64,000 nt of DNA, from NCBI GenBank assembly GCA_017407125.1, contig JAFQXE010000028.1:1-64000 (forward strand), in the 5' to 3' direction. The notes below the pieces were generated by a model that was not told the DNA's origin, did no database searches, and worked only from the letters and a program-made list of their open reading frames with translations. This stretch comes from Thermoguttaceae bacterium. GTDB lineage: Bacteria; Planctomycetota; Planctomycetia; Pirellulales; Thermoguttaceae. The translations under genes and the position numbers were made by a program. This document shows, piece by piece, positions 17,942 to 26,628 of the stretch; position 1 is the stretch's first letter, and every line of letters begins with the position of its first letter.

Positions 17942-18661
17942 TTATTGAATATCCGCGACCGCAATGGCTTCTTTTAGTAAAATTTGCCCTTCGTAGAGGG
18001 ATCGGCCGATAATCGCGCCTGCCATGCCCGCCCGTTTAAGCTGGGAGACGTCGTCGAGGGTGGTAACTCCGCCCGAGGCGACAACGGGAACGTCCAGAGC
18101 CGCCTGCATTGCTGCCATCGCGAAGACGTTTGGACCTTTCATCATGCCGTCGGTTGCGATGTCCGTATAGACAATCGCCGCCAAGGGCAACAAGGCGTAT
18201 TGCTTTGCCAGCGCGATAGCGTCGGTGGAACTGGTTTCCAGCCAGCCGTCGGTAGCGACCAGCCCGTTGCGGGCGTCGATTCCCAAAACCAGCTTTCCCG
18301 GGAACTTGCGGCACATTTCCGCGAACCATTCCGGCTGTTTGATTGCCAGCGTCCCGATAACGGCGCGAGTCAGTCCGGCGTCGAACAGTTCCGATAAAAC
18401 GGCTTCTTCCCGAATCCCACCGCCCAATTCGCAGGGGATGTCGACCGCCTGTAGAATCGCCTTGACGGACGGCATGTTGACCGGCTTGCCGTCTTTGGCG
18501 CCGTCGAGGTCCACCAGATGCAAATGCCGCCCGCCTTCAGACGCCCATTTTTGCGCCATTTTCGCCGGGTTCGCGCCGAAAACGGTCTGCTTGTTGTAAT
18601 CGCCCTGTTGAAGACGGACGCACTGTCCGCCGCGTAAATCGATTGCTGGCCAAATTTCCAT
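17942..18661 (-). CDS. hisA: HisA, phosphoribosylformimino-AICAR-phosphate isomerase
   Basis: The 239-residue TIM-barrel enzyme carries out the fourth step of histidine synthesis, isomerising ProFAR to PRFAR. Visible elements are PAIDLRGGQCVRL with the catalytic Asp near residue 8, HLVDLDGA near 48, ELGGGIR near 79, the second catalytic Asp in YTDIATDGMMKGPN near 167-171, and phosphate-binding SGGV near 194 and AIIGRSLYEG near 218. The start at 18661 (MEIWPAIDLRGG) is the normal family N-terminus. No other his gene adjoins it. Upstream are 200 nt holding palindromic repeats. Confidence 0.96.
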   Translation of the reverse strand: MEIWPAIDLRGGQCVRLQQGDYNKQTVFGANPAKMAQKWASEGGRHLHLVDLDGAKDGKPVNMPSVKAILQAVDIPCELGGGIREEAVLSELFDAGLTRAVIGTLAIKQPEWFAEMCRKFPGKLVLGIDARNGLVATDGWLETSSTDAIALAKQYALLPLAAIVYTDIATDGMMKGPNVFAMAAMQAALDVPVVASGGVTTLDDVSQLKRAGMAGAIIGRSLYEGQILLKEAIAVADIQ

Positions 18662-18789
18662 AATTGGTTTAATAGTATTTGTGGCTTTTATACGTTCTGG
18701 TATACCGTTATTAATATATCATTATAGCGCTATATCCATTTTTATACAATAGGACGTAAGAGCTTTTTAAGAAAATTATTTTCGAGAAC

Positions 18790-18857
18790 GTTTACGGAGG
18801 GCGGGTATTACCCGCCCAAAACAATCAACCTTAGATATCGCGGACAATGTCCGCTCC
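18790..18857. repeat. Palindromic module pair between hisA and the phosphatase gene
   Basis: Two perfect hairpins, GGGCGGG-TATTA-CCCGCCC and GCGGACA-A-TGTCCGC, are bounded by GGAG and CTCC. The arrangement matches the larger cassettes at 26.3, 31.0, 35.8, 61.3 and 62.6 kb. Confidence 0.6.
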
Positions 18858-18864
18858 CCGTATA

Positions 18865-20889
18865 CTATTTTCTTCGAATCGCCAAAACGGTGATGTCGTC
18901 TTGCCGTTCGGACTTGCGGAACGAGTCGGCGATGTGCGCCATGTCTTTGCAAAGGGTTTCCGGAGAAACGTCGCCTTCGCGCTGAACTACGGCAACAATT
19001 CGATCTGATCCGAAAAGCATTTTCTCGCCGGTTTCAGTTTCCGCCGTCGCCTCGGAGACGCCGTCTGTATAGATGAACAAACTTTCTCCTGGATCAATAT
19101 CCAGTTCGGACTGGTCAAAGCGAGCGTCTGGAATGATTCCAACCGGGAACCCGAACGGGAGCGGACATTCCTCCGCGCTGCCGTCGTTATGACGTACAAT
19201 CGGGGGAAGATGCCCGCCGTTAGCGTAGACCATGTGCCCGGTATTAATATTGTACTGAGCGTAAAACACGGTAACGAACATCTGGTCGTTGGAATGGTTG
19301 AGAATTTCGTTCATTCTCCGGAGGGTTTCCGCAGGGGACCGCCGCGCGTTGGCAACGCCGCGAAGAATCGTTCTGGACATCGCCATGAACATCGCCGCCG
19401 GGGTTCCCTTGCCGCAGACGTCCGCGACGACCAGAGCCAGCGTTTGATTGTCTAACATCCAGAAATCGTAGAAGTCTCCTGCGACGAATCGGGCGGGCAG
19501 GTTGAGCGCGTAGATGTCAAACAGGGCAGACTTCGCCAGCGAATTGGGATCGGGCAGCATCTTCGACTGGATTTCGCGAGCGCGGGAGACGTCGTTTTCT
19601 ATCGTGCGGCGAGCGGCGGATTCCTGCGCCTTTTGATCGACGGTTTCTTTGAGCGTTTCCAACATGTGATTGAACGTCTTCGCCAAACGACCCGCTTCGT
19701 CGTTGGATTCCATGTTATGAAGACGAACAGAGAAATCGCCGTCGATAATTCGTTCTGACGCCTGGTCGATATCTTCCAGCGGTTTGGTAACGACGCTGGA
19801 AACGATCGACAGAAGAACCATCGTTACAAAGAGAATCAACGAATACAGCAGCGACTGACGCCAAAACATCGCGACCAGCGGTCTGAGGATTTCCGGCTCG
19901 GCAACGACGTGAATGAGCGACCAGCCGGTTTCCGGAACAGGCTGAGCAAAGGCGAACAGCGCGTTTTTATGGTTGTCGACGTCGTGCATGACAATCCGCC
20001 CGGTTTTCTGCTCGCGGGTCATCTGCTTGAGCTTGTCCATATCTTCCTGGCTCAACGTGTAGCCGTACCCGCATTCGGAGGACTTCAGCCGCTCCAAGTC
20101 TACAGAACGATTGAACTCCTTGTTATATATCATCTTCCCTTCAGGGGTGAGAAGAATCAAATAACCGACCGGGGGCTGCAAGCCGTCCAGAATTTCTCGA
20201 ATCTTTGCCAAGCTGATATCGATGGTGCAGATCGCCCGCGGGTGATTATTGAGAATCACCGGAACGCTACAGGTTACCATTTCGACGTTTTCCAGACCCG
20301 GCGTGTCGTCTATATATGGCGGCGACCAGTACGTGTCATGCGTTGTGAACGGCTTTGAGTACCATTGAAGCCCGCGCCAGTGGTCAATAGAATAATAGAT
20401 GCCGCCCTGGTTAACCAGATCGGAAACGCCGACTTCGTTGACTTTGCCCGGGATTCGGTACACGTAGGGCGACGTATCCGGACGCACAAACCCGTCCGCT
20501 TCGCTGTTGACCGGGTAAGACGGTTCGTCGGGCAGAGGAATCATGGAAACGGTCATGCCGAACAGTTCCGGGTTCTCGTCTGGATTGACATACAAGGATT
20601 TAAGAATCTGAACTGCGCCGTCGTACCGCTGCGCCGACTTGAGCGCGGCTGGGAACGCCCGGTAAAAACTCGCGTTGTTTCGGGCGATCTGGGCGTTTTT
20701 AATGCACATCTGATTGATGCGCATTGCCAAGTTCCCGACAATCGCCTCTACGTTATCTTCGGTGGACTGTGTAACCGCCGTTTCGGCATAGCGATATTCG
20801 ACAAACGCCATGATTGTAAAAATGACAATCATCGGCAAGCCGATCGCCAGAATAAACTTTGTTCGTAAGTGTTTGAAATGATACATCAT
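18865..20889 (-). CDS. Membrane sensor phosphatase: Cache - HAMP - SpoIIE/RsbU (PP2C)
   Basis: The 674-residue protein has an N-terminal membrane helix (residues about 12-28) and an extracytoplasmic Cache-like sensor (about 40-325) containing YSIDHWRGLQWYSKPF and PVILNNHPRAICTIDIS. A second helix near 345 is followed by HAMP (SERIIDGDFSVRLHNMESND, about 380-430), a coiled linker (REIQSKMLPDP), and a PP2C-type SpoIIE domain from about 455. Metal-binding acidic residues are visible in AGDFYDF, VVADVCGKG, YTDGVSEA and QDDITVL. RsbU/SpoIIE enzymes dephosphorylate anti-anti-sigma proteins in partner-switching pathways. No partner genes (RsbV/RsbW type) adjoin, so its target is unknown. It is divergent from the FliF-FliG gene. 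Confidence 0.92.
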   Translation of the reverse strand: MMYHFKHLRTKFILAIGLPMIVIFTIMAFVEYRYAETAVTQSTEDNVEAIVGNLAMRINQMCIKNAQIARNNASFYRAFPAALKSAQRYDGAVQILKSLYVNPDENPELFGMTVSMIPLPDEPSYPVNSEADGFVRPDTSPYVYRIPGKVNEVGVSDLVNQGGIYYSIDHWRGLQWYSKPFTTHDTYWSPPYIDDTPGLENVEMVTCSVPVILNNHPRAICTIDISLAKIREILDGLQPPVGYLILLTPEGKMIYNKEFNRSVDLERLKSSECGYGYTLSQEDMDKLKQMTREQKTGRIVMHDVDNHKNALFAFAQPVPETGWSLIHVVAEPEILRPLVAMFWRQSLLYSLILFVTMVLLSIVSSVVTKPLEDIDQASERIIDGDFSVRLHNMESNDEAGRLAKTFNHMLETLKETVDQKAQESAARRTIENDVSRAREIQSKMLPDPNSLAKSALFDIYALNLPARFVAGDFYDFWMLDNQTLALVVADVCGKGTPAAMFMAMSRTILRGVANARRSPAETLRRMNEILNHSNDQMFVTVFYAQYNINTGHMVYANGGHLPPIVRHNDGSAEECPLPFGFPVGIIPDARFDQSELDIDPGESLFIYTDGVSEATAETETGEKMLFGSDRIVAVVQREGDVSPETLCKDMAHIADSFRKSERQDDITVLAIRRK

Positions 20890-20921
20890 AATACTCTATT
20901 ATACTCATTTTAAAAGATTTT

Positions 20922-20950
20922 ACTATAGCAATTTTTCAACCTTTTGTAAA
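20922..20950 (-). promoter_or_regulatory. Promoter of the SpoIIE-type phosphatase gene
   Basis: On the minus strand TTTACA, a 17-nt spacer and TATAGT stand about 33 nt before the start codon. Confidence 0.55.
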
Positions 20951-21107
20951 TTTTAGAAATTTTTTATTCCGTTGCCAAAAAGATTAAAAAAATTGGAAAA
21001 CTGATCTGGAAAAAAAATCGGAAATATTGTATCTTGTCAGCAAACAGTTAAAAGCAAGGAGCGAGAAGCTGACGCAAACCGCCCCGCCAAAAGTTAACTG
21101 ATTGCCA

Positions 21108-23729
21108 ATGACCGTTATGCGCCAAGCGCTCTACAATAGTCCTTATTATAATATGTCGTCGACGTTACCTCAAGACAGCAATTCCAGTTCGTTATTCGCC
21201 TCCAGAACTTTTCACTGGGCGGCGTTGAGCGTCATTGCGATTCTGCTAATCGGCGGCGGCATTGGAATTTGGCTGGAAACGCAGCCGTCTTCTGAAAACA
21301 GAATCGCTCTTTTCGACGGGAAGCAGTTCACGCCTGACGAGCTGGTTCAGATCGAAGCGGCTCTGGCGAAAAAGAATCTGTCGGATTATACAATCGTCAA
21401 TCAGACGCTGGAAATCCCGGCGAAAAGCCGCAGCGCCTACGTCGCCGCTCTGGCGGAAGCCAACGCCTTGCCGCAGGAGTCTGGGCGAACGCTCGAAAAG
21501 ACCGCTGTCGATATTTCTCTGTTTGACTCTCCCGAAGTTCGCAATTTGAAAATCAAAGCCGCTCAGCAAAAAGACCTGGCGGATATTATCAATTCCATGG
21601 AAGGCGTCTCCAACGCCTCCGTTCTCTGGGATACAGAAAAGCAGGGTGGCTTGAATCCTAAAACGATCGTTCGCGCGTCCGTCAGTTTGAAATCCGTTCC
21701 CGGTTACGAACTGGACGACGCCAAAATTGACGCCATCTGCCGTCTGACCGCCAACGCAATTGCCGGCTTGAAAACCGAAAACGTCGTGATTGTCGACACC
21801 CGAACCGGCGCCTGTTACACGCAAAGCGCCGCGTCAAGCGCTTCGGCAGACAACGCCGATTTGCTGGACTCTCCCGAACGAATCAAAGACCCGGCTCTTG
21901 CCAAACGTCTGACCGCGGAACGGTTCTGGAACAAAAAGATTTCCGAGCTGGTTCGCGCCTCCGTAGACAACGCCATCGTTCAGACAACCGTTGAAATTTC
22001 AGACTGTCAGTCCGAAACCCAGCGGCGCATTGAGCACGATCCGGAACCGACGATTTATCGTTCTGAAGTTATCGAAGACCTGACGCCCGCCGTTTTCGGC
22101 ATCAATCAGCCCGCCAACAACAGCGATCTGAATAAACTGGTTCCGCAGCCCGAATCGACTTCAGTTATTCGTAAAACCGAAGAGGGCGTCCTGGGCGGAA
22201 AAGAAATCGTTACACAAAAAAGTCCGCTGGCGGAAAAGAGCGTCAGCGTTTCCGTCGTCATTCCCATGGACAGCATCCTGGCTCTGTGCCGAAGCCGCGG
22301 AACAATCGGTTACGAACCACAACCGACAGACGCTCAGGTTATCGAGCAAACCGCCAAAGTCGTTCAAGAGAAAATCACGGCGGTTATCGCTAACATTCTC
22401 CCGCAGCCGGAAGCCAAACTCGAGCCGGAGAAGTTTATCAGTATAACCTTCTCAGACGCGCCCGCCCCCGTGGCGGGGGAGCCAATCCGCGCTGCCGCGC
22501 GAAAGACGGAACCCGCTCCCGTTGGTCGCTTTGCGTCTGCTCCAGTAACGCAAAGCGAATCGCGAAGCGAAACTTCTCACTCCTCACTCCTAATTCCTAA
22601 CTTTAAAATCGCTCTGGCGATTTTTACTGCTTTCTTGTCCGCGTACCGTTACGAGTTTTTAATCGCACTGGGCGCGATTGTCGGCGTTTTCGTTTTGGCG
22701 CTGGCTCTGTTTGCCGTAATACGATTGTTCAGAGCGTGGGCGATTAAAAGGAAATCCCTTCCAGCTGACGTGCAGCAAACTCGGCACCCGGCGCACTCGT
22801 CGCCTGTCAATCCGCCGCACGAAAAGCCCAGCGAACAGCTTTCCCCGGCTGAAGCGCTGCTCAACGATGACGCTATCGATGAAGAAATCGCTCACATTCT
22901 GGGAGAAAAGCGCGATGCAAAAAGCGAAACGCAAGAGGACGTTCGGGAACCCGCTGCGTCAACGTCTCCGTCTCCTCGAGAAACTCCTGACGCCGGTTCG
23001 TACCGCCCGGAGTTCGCGTTTCTTAAAGACGTTCCTCCTGTGAAGCTGGCGCAAATTCTGTCCGTGGAACGACCGCAGGCGACCGCGCTGATTCTGTCAC
23101 AGATTCCGGAACTGAAGGCGGCGCAGACGCTGTCCTGTTTTTCGATGGATTATCGCACTCAAACGGCTGAACGGCTTTTGAATTTGGAAACGCCGGAACC
23201 GGAAATCCTGTCGGATATTGCCGCTTCGCTCAAAGAGCAGACGTATTCGTTCACAAGCGACAAAGCAAATCCAAACAATCTGGTCAGCGACTCGGACAAC
23301 GGCATGGGCAAGCTTTCAAAGATCATTTCTCTGTCGGACGTTCAGGTCGGTCAGGAAATTCTGGAGTCCATCAAACGGAAAGACAAGTCCATTCTGGAAC
23401 CGCTCTATCCAATCGGCGTTACCTTTGACGACCTGGCTGAATTGGATACGAATTCAATTAAAACCATTTTTGCCGCCGCCAATCCAGATGAATTCGCTCT
23501 GGCTTTGGTCGACGCAAAAAAAGAAGTTCTTGACAAACTCCTGGTTGTACTGCCAGAAGACGAACAGCAAGATTATCGCAATCAGCTCTGGTTTAAGGGC
23601 CCGACGAAACTTTCAGACGTCGAGGAATCCCGAAAACGCATTGTTCGACTTACCATGGACCTGGCGGTTCAGGGAAAAGTCAAACTCCCCAGCCGGTTCT
23701 ACTCCAAATCTCTTAAAATGAGAGCGTAG
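21108..23729 (+). CDS. FliF-FliG fusion protein (M-ring/switch-like)
   Basis: The 873-residue protein joins two flagellar basal-body families. The first part is FliF-like: TM1 near residues 38-57; an extracytoplasmic region with EIPAKSRSAYVAALAEANALP, LEKTAVDISLFDSPEVR and IINSMEGVSNASVLWD; and TM2 near 514-540. After a Pro/Glu-rich linker comes FliG: middle domain with ERPQATALILSQIPELKAA near 653 (the EHPQ motif of FliG) and C-terminal domain with SIKTIFAAANPDEFALAL and FKGPTKLSDVEESRKRIV. The FliG N-domain, which normally binds the FliF tail, is absent. Torque residues are not conserved (YRNQL where E. coli has LRDDL). No flagellar gene adjoins. ATG 21108 is chosen; ATG 21153 is also possible, and neither has a Shine-Dalgarno. 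Confidence 0.82.
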   Translation: MTVMRQALYNSPYYNMSSTLPQDSNSSSLFASRTFHWAALSVIAILLIGGGIGIWLETQPSSENRIALFDGKQFTPDELVQIEAALAKKNLSDYTIVNQTLEIPAKSRSAYVAALAEANALPQESGRTLEKTAVDISLFDSPEVRNLKIKAAQQKDLADIINSMEGVSNASVLWDTEKQGGLNPKTIVRASVSLKSVPGYELDDAKIDAICRLTANAIAGLKTENVVIVDTRTGACYTQSAASSASADNADLLDSPERIKDPALAKRLTAERFWNKKISELVRASVDNAIVQTTVEISDCQSETQRRIEHDPEPTIYRSEVIEDLTPAVFGINQPANNSDLNKLVPQPESTSVIRKTEEGVLGGKEIVTQKSPLAEKSVSVSVVIPMDSILALCRSRGTIGYEPQPTDAQVIEQTAKVVQEKITAVIANILPQPEAKLEPEKFISITFSDAPAPVAGEPIRAAARKTEPAPVGRFASAPVTQSESRSETSHSSLLIPNFKIALAIFTAFLSAYRYEFLIALGAIVGVFVLALALFAVIRLFRAWAIKRKSLPADVQQTRHPAHSSPVNPPHEKPSEQLSPAEALLNDDAIDEEIAHILGEKRDAKSETQEDVREPAASTSPSPRETPDAGSYRPEFAFLKDVPPVKLAQILSVERPQATALILSQIPELKAAQTLSCFSMDYRTQTAERLLNLETPEPEILSDIAASLKEQTYSFTSDKANPNNLVSDSDNGMGKLSKIISLSDVQVGQEILESIKRKDKSILEPLYPIGVTFDDLAELDTNSIKTIFAAANPDEFALALVDAKKEVLDKLLVVLPEDEQQDYRNQLWFKGPTKLSDVEESRKRIVRLTMDLAVQGKVKLPSRFYSKSLKMRA
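22571..22601. repeat. Heptanucleotide array B inside the FliF-FliG gene
   Basis: This 31-bp array (TCCTCAC/TCCTAAT-type units) lies in the coding sequence just before TM2 and encodes TSHSSLLIPN. It is identical, in reverse orientation, to array C at 35753-35783. Confidence 0.85.
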
Positions 23730-23748
23730 CGGCAAGGCGTCGCTCCCC

Positions 23749-23786
23749 ACTATTGCGTAAAAAGATAACAAATTTTACGCAATAGT
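23749..23786. repeat. Perfect 14-bp inverted repeat between fliFG and GH51 genes
   Basis: ACTATTGCGTAAAA and TTTTACGCAATAGT flank a 10-nt loop. It could be the fliFG transcript end hairpin (there is no T tract) or an operator upstream of the GH51 promoter. Confidence 0.8.
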
Positions 23787-23789
23787 GCA

Positions 23790-23818
23790 TTGCAATTCAT
23801 TTTCTCTTTTGTTAGAAT
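23790..23818 (+). promoter_or_regulatory. Promoter of the GH51 gene
   Basis: TTGCAA, a 17-nt spacer and TAGAAT (23813-23818) stand about 57 nt before the ATG at 23876. The -35 box begins 4 nt after a perfect inverted repeat. Confidence 0.55.
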
Positions 23819-23875
23819 GAAATTCAGAACGTTAGGTTAAACCATCTTCCCTCTCTCTAACCCCACAGAAACATC

Positions 23876-26323
23876 ATGAAAAAAACGTTTACCCTGTTCG
23901 TATTGGCGCTGGCGGCAATGGCGGCGTGCGCCTTCGCTCAGACGGCGACCCTAACCGTAGACGCCGGCGCAGACGGCATCCCGCTCAATCCGGGAATGTA
24001 CGGCATTTTCTTTGAGGAAATTAACCATTCCGGCGACGGCGGAATCTATGCGGAGCTGATTGAAAACCGCAGCTTTGAAGATTACCGTCTTCCGGAAGGA
24101 ACCGCTATTCGCGGCGAAAACGCCGTCGGTCCGAACAAAGGCTGGCGCGTCAAGTTTAGTTCGGAAAACAAATTTCCCCATTGGGAATTTGCCGCTAACA
24201 ATATCGAAGCGTACTTGACGCTGGAAACGGAAAACCCGATTCATCCCAACAACCTGTCCTACGCCTGCGTTACAATCGGGACGGTTCTGCCCAACGGCAA
24301 AGCAGTCTTGTCCAACGACGGTTACTGGGGAATCGCGGTGAAAAAGGGAGAGCAGTACAAGTTCTCGATTTTCGCCAGAGCAGGGCAAAAGACGCCCATT
24401 CAGGTTCGTCTGGTTGGAAATGAAAACGCGGTTTTGGGAGAGACGACGATTGAAGTTGCGTCTGACAAATGGACGAAATACGAATCCGTTATTACAAGCG
24501 CCGAAACCGCGACTGACGCCCGTCTGGAACTGACGTTCACCCAGCCCGGCAAAGTCTTTTTCGACGAAGTTTCTCTCTTCCCGCCCACGTGGAACGATCG
24601 ACCCAACGGGCTGAGAAAAGACCTCGTTCAGAAACTCTACGACCTCAAACCAGGATTCGTCCGGTTCCCCGGCGGGTGCATTGTCGAGGGCTGTACGCTT
24701 GCCAACCGGTTCCAGCCAACCACAACGCTCGGCCCGGTGGAAACGCGCCCGTCGCGCTGGATTTTGTGGAATTATCGCTCTCCGCAGGGCTTGGGGCTTC
24801 ATGAATACCTTCAGCTGTGCGAGGACATCGGGGCGGCAGCGATGCTGGTTGTCAACTGCGGCATGACGTGTGAGTACCGCGACGGCGGCATGGTTTCCGA
24901 CGACGACCTTCAGCCCTATATTGACGACGCGCTCAACGCCATCGAATACGCTATCGGTCCTGTTACAAGCAAATACGGAGCCATGCGAGCCGCGGCGGGT
25001 CATCCGGAACCGTTCAATTTGAAATACGTCGAAATCGGCAACGAAAACTGGGGGAACGAATACCGACCCCGTTACAAGGTCTTCCAGAAGGCTCTGAAAG
25101 AGAAATACCCGAATCTGGAATACGTGTCGTGCATCGAAATTGAAGACGCCGACGTCGATTACCGCGACGACCATTACTACTCTTCGCCCGCCCATTTCCG
25201 TTCGCTTAACAAGCGGTACGACAACGAAGCGAGAACCGGACGCAAAATTTACGTCGGCGAATACGGCGTTACGCAGGGCGTCGGACACGGAAACCTCAAC
25301 GGCGCGCTGGCGGAAGCCGCCATGATGATCGGCATGGAACGCAACGCCGACTTGGTAACCATGGCGTCGTTCGCGCCCCTGTTCTACCACATTAACGACC
25401 AACGATGGGCGGTTAACCTGATTGGGTTCGATAACAGCCGCTGCTTCGGTCAGCCGTCGTACTACGTCCAGAAAATGTTCTCAACGCAAAAGGGCGACCG
25501 CGTCCTGCCGACGGATCTGACGATGGATTCGCCGGAATCCGCCAAACCCGCTTGCTCTGTCGCCATGGCTACGTGGAACACAAAAGCGGAGTTCAAAGAC
25601 CTCGTTGTAACAGACGCCAGCGGCAAGGAAATCAAGCTGGACGCGCAGCAAGAGAAAGCGCTCTTTGACCCGCTGACGACAAAGAATGGCATGCCGAACA
25701 TGATTGTCGTTCCTAACCTGAAATTGGGCGAAAGCTACACGCTCAAATTCAAGGCGCGCAAGCTTGCCGGCGCCGAAGGCTTCCTGATTGGAATCAATTA
25801 CTACGACAACCAGAACTTTACGTGGATCAACCGCGGCGGTTGGGAGAATACCAGAGATTCCATCGAAGAAACCCACAACGGCGTCAAAGTTCAGCTCAAC
25901 TCTCAAATCGGTCCGTTCAAGCCAGTTCAGGAAAACGTCTGGTACGAATACGAAATCCTCGTCGGCAAGAACTCGCTGGTTGCGTTCGAAAACGGCAAAC
26001 AGTTTATCAAGTCCAATCTCGGCGCCGCAGCGACCGACGTCTTTGCAATCGCCCATCGCGACACGAAAACCGGCGACCTGCTCATCCGCATTGTCAACTC
26101 CAAAGCCGAGCCAATTGACGTTCAAGTTGAACTGAAAAACCTGACCGGCAAGACCGAGTTCACGGTGGAAGAAACCGTTTTGACGTCCGAAAAGAACACG
26201 GATCGCAACACGTGCGACGAACCGGAAAAGGTCGCGCCGAAAACCTCGACGTTTACCGCGTCCGGTACGGCGTTTACCTACAAGGCAAAAGCGAACTCGC
26301 TGACGATCTTGAGGCTGAAGTAG
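23876..26323 (+). CDS. Secreted GH51 alpha-L-arabinofuranosidase with extra carbohydrate-binding-like domains
   Basis: The 815-residue enzyme has a signal peptide (MKKTFTLFVLALAAMAACAFA). GH51 elements are visible: GIFFEEINHSGDGGIYAELIENRSFE near residue 35, FVRFPGGCIVEG near 262, the acid/base Glu in VEIGNENWG near 389, and the nucleophile Glu in YVGEYGV near 461. A CBM4/9-like beta domain (about 85-240) sits between the first strand and the barrel. A LamG/DUF1080-like segment (about 620-730, with NRGGWENTRDSIEETHNGV) is inserted in the C-terminal beta domain. It should release arabinose from arabinoxylan or arabinan outside the cytoplasm. It has its own promoter and is followed 6 nt later by a palindromic cassette. 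Confidence 0.93.
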   Translation: MKKTFTLFVLALAAMAACAFAQTATLTVDAGADGIPLNPGMYGIFFEEINHSGDGGIYAELIENRSFEDYRLPEGTAIRGENAVGPNKGWRVKFSSENKFPHWEFAANNIEAYLTLETENPIHPNNLSYACVTIGTVLPNGKAVLSNDGYWGIAVKKGEQYKFSIFARAGQKTPIQVRLVGNENAVLGETTIEVASDKWTKYESVITSAETATDARLELTFTQPGKVFFDEVSLFPPTWNDRPNGLRKDLVQKLYDLKPGFVRFPGGCIVEGCTLANRFQPTTTLGPVETRPSRWILWNYRSPQGLGLHEYLQLCEDIGAAAMLVVNCGMTCEYRDGGMVSDDDLQPYIDDALNAIEYAIGPVTSKYGAMRAAAGHPEPFNLKYVEIGNENWGNEYRPRYKVFQKALKEKYPNLEYVSCIEIEDADVDYRDDHYYSSPAHFRSLNKRYDNEARTGRKIYVGEYGVTQGVGHGNLNGALAEAAMMIGMERNADLVTMASFAPLFYHINDQRWAVNLIGFDNSRCFGQPSYYVQKMFSTQKGDRVLPTDLTMDSPESAKPACSVAMATWNTKAEFKDLVVTDASGKEIKLDAQQEKALFDPLTTKNGMPNMIVVPNLKLGESYTLKFKARKLAGAEGFLIGINYYDNQNFTWINRGGWENTRDSIEETHNGVKVQLNSQIGPFKPVQENVWYEYEILVGKNSLVAFENGKQFIKSNLGAAATDVFAIAHRDTKTGDLLIRIVNSKAEPIDVQVELKNLTGKTEFTVEETVLTSEKNTDRNTCDEPEKVAPKTSTFTASGTAFTYKAKANSLTILRLK

Positions 26324-26328
26324 TTTTC

Positions 26329-26456
26329 GGGGAGTGCGGCGCCCATAGGCGCCGCCTTGTCCAATGTCCTGCTCACGACCTACGATGCAAGCCAGAAACT
26401 ATAAGAGATTCTTCGTTACACGCTGGTTAAGGCGGCGTCAAGCCGCCGCACTCCCC
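26329..26456. repeat. Palindromic terminator cassette 1
   Basis: Perfect 13-bp ends GGGGAGTGCGGCG and CGCCGCACTCCCC bound 128 bp. Each end is itself a hairpin (GCGGCGCC-CATA-GGCGCCGC and GGCGGC-GTCAA-GCCGCC). It begins 6 nt after the GH51 stop codon and belongs to the family at 30976, 35803, 61260 and 62581. Confidence 0.8.
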
Positions 26457-26564
26457 GCGCAAGCGTTGCACTCTACATTTCCTATTTTCTCTATCTTTAA
26501 TCTCAATCCCCAAAAATTTCTTAAAAAAACTCGCTCTCATTCCCCAAGATTCAAAAATCTGGTG

Positions 26565-26570
26565 TATAAT
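26565..26570 (+). promoter_or_regulatory. -10 box of the first giant PEP-CTERM gene
   Basis: GGTGTATAATATA is shared almost exactly with the upstream region at 31311 and resembles those at 62956 and, on the minus strand, 43327. No good -35 is seen. The preceding 50 bp (AAAATTTC, run of A, CTCTCATTCC) are also similar between the 26.5- and 31.3-kb copies. Confidence 0.55.
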
Positions 26571-26628
26571 ATACATTAGTATAATATTGAAATACTTTAC
26601 CCAGATATATCCAATAAGGAGTTTCACA

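Noticed and set aside
21108..23729. Evidence for flagella in this organism
   Set aside because: Only the FliF-FliG fusion was found in the window, and its torque residues are missing; motility cannot be inferred.
23951..25402. 483-codon open frame antisense to the GH51 gene
   Set aside because: It mirrors the coding frame of a clearly recognised enzyme, has no ribosome site and a low-complexity Val/Arg/Phe-rich product. It is a by-product of codon usage.
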